From Streptomyces sp. L-9-10 (lineage in GTDB: Bacteria > Actinomycetota > Actinomycetes > Streptomycetales > Streptomycetaceae), in contig NZ_PHRF01000118.1 in NCBI RefSeq assembly GCF_004151105.1, forward strand, positions 1-49,823: a DNA stretch of 49,823 bases, written 5' to 3'. This document shows positions 43,184 to 49,823 of the stretch, piece after piece; position 1 is the first letter of the stretch; the number at the start of each line of letters is the position of its first letter. The notes below the pieces were generated by a model. That model made no database searches, was not told the origin of the DNA, and worked only from the letters and a program-made list of their open reading frames with translations. A program made the translations under genes and the position numbers.

Positions 43184-43600
43184 TCAGCAGAGGATCCAGC
43201 CCGTCGAGCCTTTCTTCCCCGAGACGACGCCCGTGGCCCGTACACAGCGGTTCAGCGCGTGCACCGTGACCGGGCCTGCCCGGTGTGTGTAGTCGCCGCT
43301 GTCCACGACCGGATTGCCGCCGCGCGACTGGAGGCTGACCGACATCGCGCGCCTGGCCCCCGGCTTCTTCGCGACGGTGACCGCGCAGGCGTAACCGCGG
43401 TTCTTGTACACCCGCAGCTCACCGGTGGCGAAGCCGACCGTCTTCTGCGGCCGGCCGGAACAGACCGACGCGGCCTCGGCTCCTGACGCACCGGGACCGG
43501 CCAGCACCGTGGCCCCCGTGGCGGTCAGGACCACCAGACAGTGCAGCAGCGCTCTTCTGATCCTGATACCACTCCCGGCCGCCCCAGCCGAACCGAACAC
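43184..43600 (-). CDS. Small secreted hypothetical protein
   Basis: The 138-residue product has an N-terminal export signal (RIRR, a hydrophobic LLHCLVVLTATGATVL core, then AEAA-S). A mature part of about 90 residues carries four cysteines (VCSG, YACAV, RCVRA, ILC-end), consistent with a small disulfide-bonded extracellular fold. I do not recognise a family. GTG 43600 has a G-rich ribosome site. An internal start closer to RIRRALLH is possible. It is a single gene between the S37 peptidase and the ABC exporter. Confidence 0.7.
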   Translation of the reverse strand: MFGSAGAAGSGIRIRRALLHCLVVLTATGATVLAGPGASGAEAASVCSGRPQKTVGFATGELRVYKNRGYACAVTVAKKPGARRAMSVSLQSRGGNPVVDSGDYTHRAGPVTVHALNRCVRATGVVSGKKGSTGWILC

Positions 43601-43744
43601 GAATGCCCCCCATGACTACTCGGGTGTACATGCGTACGACGCGCGGGGAGCCAGGACGGTTGCGGAACCGCGCCCCGCGCGCCCCCGTGCACCCCCACGC
43701 AACCGGGCACAACCAGTCACAATCGAACACAATTGGACACCGCG

Positions 43745-46700
43745 TCACCGCACCGCCGCGGGCTCCTCCTCGCCGATGAAGCTGCTCCACAGCCGGGTGT
43801 ACCGGCCGTTCAGCGCGAGCAGTTGCTCGTGCGTGCCGTCCTCCACCACCCGGCCGTGGTCCATCACTATCACCCGGTCCGCGCGGGCCGCGGTGATCAG
43901 CCGGTGGGCGACCACCAGGGTGGTACGGCGGCCGGTGAGCCGGTCGGTGGCCTGGTTGACCAGCGCCTCGCTCGCCAGGTCCAGCGCGGCGGTCGCCTCG
44001 TCGAGCAGCAGGATGTCCGGGTCGACCAGTTCGGCGCGGGCCAGGGCGATCAACTGGCGCTGTCCGGCGGAGAGATTGCGGCCGCGCTCGGCGACCGCGT
44101 GCAGATAGCCGCCGTCCAGGGTGGCGATCATCTCGTGGGCGCCGACCGCGCGGGCCGCGGCCTCCACCTCCGCGTCGGTCGCCTCGGGGCGCCCGTACGC
44201 GATGGCGTCCCGGACCGTACCGGCGAAGAGATACGCCTCCTGCGGTACGACGCCGAGCCGGTGCCGGTACGCCGTCAGATCCAGCTCGCGCAGATCCGTA
44301 CCGTCCGCCGTCACCCGGCCCGCGGTCGGGTCGTAGAACCGCGCGACCAGCTTGACCAGCGTGGACTTGCCCGCGCCGGTCTCGCCGACGAAGGCGACGG
44401 TCTGGCCGGCCGGTATGCGCAGATCCACGCCCGTCAGCGCGGCCTCGGCGCCCCCGGCGATGCCGCTCCCCTCGAAGCCGCGCCCCTCCAGGCCGCTTCC
44501 TTCCAGGCCGCTCTCCTCCAAGCCGGTCCCTTCGACGCCGCTCTTCTCGGCGCTGTCTCCGTCGATGCCGCCTCCGTACGAGAACTCGACGCCCTCGAAG
44601 GCGATCTCACCGCGCAGCGACAGCACGTCCAGCGGCGCCTTCGGGGCGGCCGTCGACGTCCGCTCCCGCAGCAGCTCCTGGATCCGGCCCAGCGAGACGG
44701 TCGCCTGCTGGTAGCCGTCGAAGACCTGCGAGAGCTGCTGCACCGGCGCGAAGAACAGATCGATGTAGAGGAGATACGCGACCAGCGCGCCGGTCGTCAG
44801 CGTGCCCGCCTCCACCCGCCCCGCGCCCACGATCAGCACGGCCGCCGCGGCCACCGAGGAGAGCAGCTGGACGAAGGGGAAGTAGACCGATATCAGCCAC
44901 TGACCCCGTACCCGCGCCGAACGGTAGTGGTCACTGCGGGCCGCGAAGCGCGCGCCGCCGTCCTTCTCGCGCCGGAACGCCTGGACGATCCGCAGCCCGG
45001 ACACGGACTCCTGGAGGTCCGCGTTGACGACGCTGATGCGCTCGCGGGCCAGTTCGTACGCCTGCACGCTCTTGCGGCGGAAGAAGTACGTACCGACTAT
45101 CAGCACGGGCAGGGTCGCGAAGACCACCAGCGCCAGTTCCACATCGATCACCAGCAGCGCCACCAGGATGCCGAAGAAGGTGACGACGGAGACGAACGCG
45201 GTGACGAGCCCGGTCTGCAGGAACGTCGACAGCGCGTCGACGTCGGTCGTCATGCGGGTCATGATGCGGCCCGTCAGCTCACGCTCGTAGTAGTCGAGCC
45301 CGAGCCGTTGGAGCTGCGCGAAGATCTTGAGCCGCAGCGCGTAGAGGACACGTTCGCCGGTGCGGCCCGTCTTGCGGATCTCGCCTGTCTGCGCCGCCCA
45401 CTGGACGAGCACGGTCAGCAGACCGAGCGAGGCGGCCGTCCAGACGGCGCCGAGGGCCAGTCGCTCGACGCCCTGGTCGATGCCGTGCCGGATGAGGACC
45501 GGGAGCAGCAGGCCCATGCCCGCGTCGACCGCGACGAGCGCCAGGCTGACCAGCAGCGGCAGTCCGAACCCGCGCAGCAGCCGGCGCAGCCCGTACGCCT
45601 CCTCGGCGGCCACGGCGCGCGCCTCGTCGATCGCGGGCAGGTCGGTGGCCGGGGGCAGCGCCTCGACCTGGGCGAGCAGTTCGGGTGTGGCGCCGGGGGC
45701 CGCGGAGTCGGGCGAACCCCCGCCGGGCGCCTCGTCCCGTTCCCACAGGGCGGGGGTGACACCGCGCTCGGCGTCGAACTCCGCGTCGATCTCGGCCTGG
45801 AGGGCGCGGGCGTCCGCCACGGCCCCCGGAGACTCCAGGGACTCCAACGACTTCGGCGACTCACGGGACTCGGCGGACGCGGGGGACTCGGCGGACGCCT
45901 CGGGCTCGATCACCTCCGTCTCGCCCCTGGCCCCGGCCCCGGACAGAGCCTCGACGGCGACCGCCGTGTGACCGGGCGAGACCCCGCCCAGTGCGTCCGG
46001 CTCGGTCAGCAGCCGCCGGTAGAGGGCGGAGCGCCGCTGGAGCTCCTCGTGCGTCCCGATGTCGGCGAGCCGGCCGCCGTCCAGTACGGCGATACGGTCC
46101 GCCAGTCCGAGGGTGGAGCGGCGGTGGGCGATCAGCAGCGTCGTACGGCCGGCCATCACCGCGCGCAGCGCGTCATGGATCTCGTGCTCCACCCGGGCGT
46201 CCACGGCGGAGGTGGCGTCGTCGAGGACGAGCAGCCGAGGGTCGGTGAGGATGGCCCGCGCGAGCGCGACGCGCTGGCGCTGTCCGCCGGAGAGCGTGAG
46301 GCCCTGCTCGCCCACCTTGGTGTCGTAGCCGCCGGGCAGTTCCGAGATGAAGCCGTGGGCCTGGGCGGCGCGGGTGGCCCGGAGGATCTCCTCCTCGGTG
46401 GCGTCCGGCTTTCCGTAGGCGATGTTGGCGCGGACGGTGTCGGAGAAGAGGAAGCTGTCTTCCGGTACGAGCCCGATGGCGGCCCGCAGCGAGTGGAGGG
46501 TCAGCTCGCGCACGTCATGGCCGCCGACGAGGACCGCGCCGTGCGTCACGTCGTAGAAGCGGGGCAGCAGCAGCGAGACGGTGGATTTGCCGCTGCCGGA
46601 CGAGCCGACGACGGCGACGGTCTCGCCCGGCCGCATCTCCAGCGAGAAGCCTTCGAGAACGGTCCGCCCGTCCTCGTACGCGAACGAGACATCGTCGAAC

Positions 46701-47713
46701 TCGACCGATGCCTCGGCGTCCGCCGGCAGCTCCTTCGTACCGTCCTGAAGGGTCGGTTCCGTGTCGATCAGCTCCAGCACCCGTTCCACCCCGGCCCGTG
46801 CCTGCTGACCGATGGTCAGCACCATGGCGAGCATCCGGACGGGGCCGACGAGCTGGGCGAGATAGGTGGAGAAGGCGACGAACGTGCCGAGGGTGATCTG
46901 TCCCCGGGTGGCCAGCCAGCCGCCGAGCGCCAGCATCGCGACCTGCCCGAGCGCGGGGACGGCCTGGAGGGCGGGGGTGTAGCGGGCGTTGAGCCTGATG
47001 GTGCGCAGCCGCCCGGCGAACAGCTTGCGGCCGGCGTCACGGAGCTTTCCGGTCTCCTGGTCCTCCTGGCCGAACCCCTTGACCACGCGTACGCCGGAGA
47101 CGGCCCCGTCCACGACCCCGGCGACCGCGGCGGCCTGCGACTGGGCGTACCAGGTGGCGGGGTGCAGCCGGGTGCGGCTGCGGCGGGCGATGAACCAGAC
47201 GGCGGGGGCGACGGCCAGCGCGATCAGTGTCAGCGGCGGCGACAGCCACGCCATGATCACCAGGGATATGAGGAACAGCAGCACGTTGCCGATGGTCATC
47301 GGCAGCATGAAGAGCAGGCCCTGGATGAGCTGGAGGTCGCTGGTGGCGCGGCCGATGACCTGGCCGGTGGAGAGCGTGTCCTGACGCCGCCCGTCGAGCC
47401 GGGCGATCGTGTCGTACATCTCCGTACGCAGATCGTGCTGGACGTCGAGGGCGAGCCGTCCGCCGTAGTAGCGGCGGACGAAGGTGGCGGCGTAGACGGC
47501 GAGGGCCGCGACGATCAGCAGACCGGTCCAGACGAGGAGGGAGCGGTCACCGCCCCCGATGACATCGTCGATGACGACCTTGGTGATCAGCGGGACGAGA
47601 GCCATCACCGCCATCCCGGCGAGCGAGGACCCGAGGGCGAGCACCACGTTGCGCCGGTACCGCCACGCGTATCCCGTGAGCCGCCGTGCCCACCCTTGTT
47701 CCGCCGCCGCCAC
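43745..47713 (-). CDS. Fused ABC exporter, two full half-transporters in one chain
   Basis: The 1322-residue protein has the order TMD1 (about 20-300), NBD1 (335-570), linker (575-705), TMD2 (710-1010), NBD2 (1035-1310). NBD1: Walker A GSSGSGKST (370-378), E418 at the Q-loop, signature LSGGQ (474-478), Walker B LLVLDD with D499 in place of the catalytic Glu. NBD2: Walker A GETGAGKST (1110-1118), Q1158, signature LSAGQ (1214-1218), Walker B LLLDEA with E1239. One site is therefore degenerate, as in heterodimeric exporters; M. tuberculosis Rv0194 is a fused example. GTG 47713 has GGGAGG six bases upstream; earlier ATGs are poorer. Repeats lie in the linker and between FSYGGG and Walker A of NBD2. 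Confidence 0.9.
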   Translation of the reverse strand: MAAAEQGWARRLTGYAWRYRRNVVLALGSSLAGMAVMALVPLITKVVIDDVIGGGDRSLLVWTGLLIVAALAVYAATFVRRYYGGRLALDVQHDLRTEMYDTIARLDGRRQDTLSTGQVIGRATSDLQLIQGLLFMLPMTIGNVLLFLISLVIMAWLSPPLTLIALAVAPAVWFIARRSRTRLHPATWYAQSQAAAVAGVVDGAVSGVRVVKGFGQEDQETGKLRDAGRKLFAGRLRTIRLNARYTPALQAVPALGQVAMLALGGWLATRGQITLGTFVAFSTYLAQLVGPVRMLAMVLTIGQQARAGVERVLELIDTEPTLQDGTKELPADAEASVEFDDVSFAYEDGRTVLEGFSLEMRPGETVAVVGSSGSGKSTVSLLLPRFYDVTHGAVLVGGHDVRELTLHSLRAAIGLVPEDSFLFSDTVRANIAYGKPDATEEEILRATRAAQAHGFISELPGGYDTKVGEQGLTLSGGQRQRVALARAILTDPRLLVLDDATSAVDARVEHEIHDALRAVMAGRTTLLIAHRRSTLGLADRIAVLDGGRLADIGTHEELQRRSALYRRLLTEPDALGGVSPGHTAVAVEALSGAGARGETEVIEPEASAESPASAESRESPKSLESLESPGAVADARALQAEIDAEFDAERGVTPALWERDEAPGGGSPDSAAPGATPELLAQVEALPPATDLPAIDEARAVAAEEAYGLRRLLRGFGLPLLVSLALVAVDAGMGLLLPVLIRHGIDQGVERLALGAVWTAASLGLLTVLVQWAAQTGEIRKTGRTGERVLYALRLKIFAQLQRLGLDYYERELTGRIMTRMTTDVDALSTFLQTGLVTAFVSVVTFFGILVALLVIDVELALVVFATLPVLIVGTYFFRRKSVQAYELARERISVVNADLQESVSGLRIVQAFRREKDGGARFAARSDHYRSARVRGQWLISVYFPFVQLLSSVAAAAVLIVGAGRVEAGTLTTGALVAYLLYIDLFFAPVQQLSQVFDGYQQATVSLGRIQELLRERTSTAAPKAPLDVLSLRGEIAFEGVEFSYGGGIDGDSAEKSGVEGTGLEESGLEGSGLEGRGFEGSGIAGGAEAALTGVDLRIPAGQTVAFVGETGAGKSTLVKLVARFYDPTAGRVTADGTDLRELDLTAYRHRLGVVPQEAYLFAGTVRDAIAYGRPEATDAEVEAAARAVGAHEMIATLDGGYLHAVAERGRNLSAGQRQLIALARAELVDPDILLLDEATAALDLASEALVNQATDRLTGRRTTLVVAHRLITAARADRVIVMDHGRVVEDGTHEQLLALNGRYTRLWSSFIGEEEPAAVR
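44453..44542 (-). repeat. 6 x 15-bp minisatellite inside the exporter's second NBD
   Basis: Six 15-bp units encode SGVEG, TGLEE, SGLEG, SGLEG, RGFEG and SGIAG (residues 1058-1087), inserted between the A-loop tyrosine strand and Walker A. Confidence 0.9.
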
Positions 47714-47875
47714 TGAGTGCCTCCCGATCGACCTGATCTGCCGGAAGGCACCAACGCGGGCCGTCGCGGATTTCATCCCTCCGCAACACATACCGGTCCG
47801 TGGTCGCAGACGCACCAGCGGATGGTCCTAGGACCTCGCCACCGGAACCTCCGCCTCCGGGCCCTGGAGGGGCGT

Positions 47876-48739
47876 TCAGGCGCCGGCCCTGGCGAGGTCC
47901 TTGTGGACGGTCCTGGCGACGGCCTGGATGGTGTTGATGCCGTCGTTCATCGTCCTGTCGTCGTAGGTGAGGACGGTGATCGTGTAGTCGTGGCCCTTGC
48001 CCGTGAACGCGCCGATGCTGTGCACGCGCCAGCCGTGGGTGGACCGCTGGAGCCAGCCGTTCTTGAGCTGGACGGTCGCGGTGGCCGGGGCGCCCGCCGG
48101 TACGCCCCAGCGCTGGGACGTCACGACCTTGCCCATCCGGTCCAGGATGAAGGCGCGCGAGGCGGCGCTGAGCACGGTGTTCTCCGCGGTGATCAGGGAC
48201 AGCAGCCGCCTCTCGTCCTGCGCGGTGATCTGGGTGAGGCCCCAGGAGCCCTTCGCGCCCGGGACGGTCCCGGTCATCCCCGCGGCCTTGAGGAAGCCCT
48301 TGACCTTCGCCGGACCGAGCTGCTTCCACAGCGCACTGGTCGACGCGTTGTCCGACCTGGTGATCATGGCTGTGGCGAGATCGGTCTCACGCCCGGTCAG
48401 CTTGCGGTCCGTCTTCCGCGCGTCCCAGAGCAGCGTCGCGAGGACAGTGACCTTGACCACACTGGCGGAGTCGTACTGCTGCGTGGCGTGCAGGGTGCAG
48501 CGCGTGCCGGTCGTGCGGTCGTGGACCGCGAGGGCCGTGGTGGACTTCCGGCCCTTGAGCGACGCGGTGATGTCCCTGGTGAGCTCGGCCCCGAGCCCGG
48601 CCTTGTCCGAGGTGCAGGCGACGGCCGGAGCCGCCGCGGCGGCGGGCCCCGTTCCCGCGGTCACCGGTACGAGTACACCCACCGCCAGGGCGGCGGCGAG
48701 CGGGCCCCGGGCACGCCGGGATATTCGCTGGTGCGTCAT
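47876..48739 (-). CDS. Secreted serine hydrolase, class A beta-lactamase fold
   Basis: The 287-residue exported protein starts MTHQRISRRARGPLAAALAVG, a signal with a possible twin-arginine motif and cleavage near residue 37. The penicillin-recognising motifs are present: SVVK (93-96, S93), SDN (129-131) and KNG (226-228, in place of KTG/KSG). I do not see the omega-loop ExxLN motif of true class A beta-lactamases, so hydrolysis of beta-lactams is doubtful; a peptidase or esterase role is possible. ATG 48739. A GC-rich hairpin lies about 30-50 bases upstream, in the probable leader. Confidence 0.85.
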   Translation of the reverse strand: MTHQRISRRARGPLAAALAVGVLVPVTAGTGPAAAAAPAVACTSDKAGLGAELTRDITASLKGRKSTTALAVHDRTTGTRCTLHATQQYDSASVVKVTVLATLLWDARKTDRKLTGRETDLATAMITRSDNASTSALWKQLGPAKVKGFLKAAGMTGTVPGAKGSWGLTQITAQDERRLLSLITAENTVLSAASRAFILDRMGKVVTSQRWGVPAGAPATATVQLKNGWLQRSTHGWRVHSIGAFTGKGHDYTITVLTYDDRTMNDGINTIQAVARTVHKDLARAGA

Positions 48740-48765
48740 GAAGGATTCCCGCCCCTGGAGCGTCT

Positions 48766-48793
48766 GCGAGCGCGCTCCGCGCGGCGCGCTCGC
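48766..48793 (-). promoter_or_regulatory. Leader hairpin of the serine hydrolase gene
   Basis: GCGAGCGCGC (48766-48775) pairs perfectly with GCGCGCTCGC (48784-48793), with an 8-base loop. It is upstream of the start codon and could affect translation or end upstream transcription. Confidence 0.4.
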
Positions 48794-48927
48794 CGACCAT
48801 GATGCACACGGACGAGTGAATGGTTGTACGGCCAGATGGTGTCGTGATTGTCACAACTGTCGGTCTTGCCGCAACCGTCCCGCCGGCCACCGCCGGTTCC
48901 CCGCTCCCCGCCCGCGCCGGGCTCCGG

Positions 48928-49823
48928 TCAGAGATGGGTCGGGGCGAACATCCTGAGCAGAGCGGGGAGAACGACCACCGACGGGCCCGGTGCCGCGAGC
49001 GCCCCGGCGAGGTCCTCGCGCAGGGACTCCGGGGTGGTACGGACCGCCGGAACGCCGAAGGACTCGGACAGCGCCACGAAGTCCGGACGCGACAGCTCCG
49101 TACCGGTCGCTTCGCCGAAGGCGTCCGTCATGTACTCGCGCAGGATCCCGTAGCCGCCGTCGTCCACGATCAGCCATGTGACCGGCAGGTCGTACTGGCG
49201 GGCGGTGGCCAGCTCCGCGAGCGAGTACATCGCGCCGCCGTCGCCCGAGACGGCGAGGACCGGTTTCGTACGGTCGGCCGCCGCCGCGCCCAGCGCGGCG
49301 GGGAACGCGTAACCGAGACCGCCCGCGCCCTGGCCGGAGTGCATCGGGCCCGGCCAGGCGGACCAGGCCCAGTAGGCGAGGATCGTCATGTCCCAGAAGC
49401 TGGGGGACGCGGCGGGCAGCGCGTCGCGTACGGAGGCCAGCACCCGCTGCTCCAGGGTGAGGTCCTGGGCGGCGATCCTCGCCCGTACCTTCGCCAGGAC
49501 CGTACGGACGGACTCGGCGCCCGCCGGGTCCCGGCGCTCGCTCACCGCGTCCAGCAGCGCGGAGAGCGCGTTGCGGGCGTCGGCGTGGATGCCGAGGGCG
49601 GGATGGTTGGACTCCAGCTTGCCGAGGTCCGCCTCGATCTGGATCACCCGGCCGCGCGGGCGGAACGTGTGGTAGTTCGAGGAGAGTTCGCCGAGCCCGG
49701 AGCCGACCACCAGCAGGACGTCCGCGTCTTCGAGGAAGTCCGTGGTGTGCCGGTCCTCCAGCCAGGACTGGAGCGAGAGCGGATGCTCCCAGGGGAAGGC
49801 GCCCTTGCCGCCGAAGGTGGTGA
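48928..49823 (-). CDS. ThDP-dependent enzyme, acetolactate-synthase-like (partial)
   Basis: The frame is open through the right edge, so the N-terminal PYR domain is missing. The visible 298 residues contain the end of the central domain (LLVVGSGLGELSSNYHTF, VIQIEADLGKLESNHPALGIHADA) and the PP domain (GPMHSGQGAGGLGYAFPAALGAA, and the ThDP/Mg motif GDGGAMYSLAELATA ending VDDGGYGIL). The usual Asn-Asn at the end of the motif is Asp-Asp (49159-49164). The family includes acetolactate synthase, benzoylformate decarboxylase and oxo-acid decarboxylases; the reaction here cannot be fixed. The stop is at 48928. Confidence 0.85.
   Translation of the reverse strand, partial: TTFGGKGAFPWEHPLSLQSWLEDRHTTDFLEDADVLLVVGSGLGELSSNYHTFRPRGRVIQIEADLGKLESNHPALGIHADARNALSALLDAVSERRDPAGAESVRTVLAKVRARIAAQDLTLEQRVLASVRDALPAASPSFWDMTILAYWAWSAWPGPMHSGQGAGGLGYAFPAALGAAAADRTKPVLAVSGDGGAMYSLAELATARQYDLPVTWLIVDDGGYGILREYMTDAFGEATGTELSRPDFVALSESFGVPAVRTTPESLREDLAGALAAPGPSVVVLPALLRMFAPTHL

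Noticed and set aside
43733..47716. A 1327-codon open frame on the plus strand opposite the fused ABC exporter
   Set aside because: It is a mirror of the high-GC codon pattern of the exporter. The product is rich in Arg, Gly, Asp and His with no domain, and there is no ribosome site.

Overview
The window reads as chromosomal DNA of a Streptomyces or very close relative. The GC content is very high, third codon positions are nearly always G or C, and GTG starts are common. Streptomyces-typical families are present: a WhiJ/AbaA-like regulator set with DUF397, a small MerR-like protein, an S37 peptidase, DUF993 and a Methyltransf_19 enzyme. I see no tRNA, rRNA, IS element, phage gene or CRISPR array.

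Layout. 0-7 kb: the tail of a repeat-rich protein, a secreted fasciclin-domain protein, a 56-residue membrane protein, a secreted hypothetical protein, a kinase-like phosphotransferase behind a LexA-box promoter, a SAM methyltransferase, then the DUF397 / XRE-DUF5753 / ATPase triad and a DUF1772 membrane protein. 7-14 kb: a LuxR-type regulator, an ABC-2 permease co-transcribed with an unusual S15-type hydrolase-ABC ATPase fusion, a DUF4291 protein and an asparagine synthetase. 14.5-22 kb: a compact myo-inositol catabolic operon (iolC, Cgl0159-like aldolase, iolB, iolD, mmsA), with an iolE-like gene divergent from it. 22-26 kb: a small MerR-like protein, a divergent MMPL exporter/TetR pair around a 59-bp nested dyad, and copZ behind a CsoR-like box that overlaps the tetR stop codon. 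26-30 kb: a gene-free stretch with a promoter and twin hairpins, then citrate synthase and RecD2 helicase. 30.7-37.3 kb: a LacI-controlled sugar locus (Gfo/Idh/MocA oxidoreductase, DUF993 barrel, xylose-isomerase-like barrel) and a MarR-GNAT fusion coupled to another TIM-barrel isomerase. 37-49.8 kb: a DMT exporter divergent from LysR, a TAT-secreted GH3 enzyme, an S37 peptidase, a small secreted protein, a 1322-residue fused ABC exporter, a class A beta-lactamase-like protein and the C-terminal part of a ThDP enzyme.

How the parts work together. The two carbohydrate regions (14.5-22 kb and 30.7-37.3 kb) are catabolic operons built from stop/start overlaps and controlled from divergent intergenic regions. 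The inositol set lacks iolG and a transporter in this window. The LacI locus looks like an oxidation / isomerisation / aldol-cleavage route for an unidentified sugar. The most unusual features are the hydrolase-ABC fusion, the asymmetric nucleotide sites of the fused exporter, the LexA-box promoter ahead of a 48-codon ORF and a kinase-like gene, the nested dyad of the TetR/MMPL pair, and short in-frame minisatellites inside several otherwise conserved proteins. Convergent gene pairs are often separated by long perfect hairpins that probably act as bidirectional terminators. All family names come from motif recognition by eye, and no database search was run.
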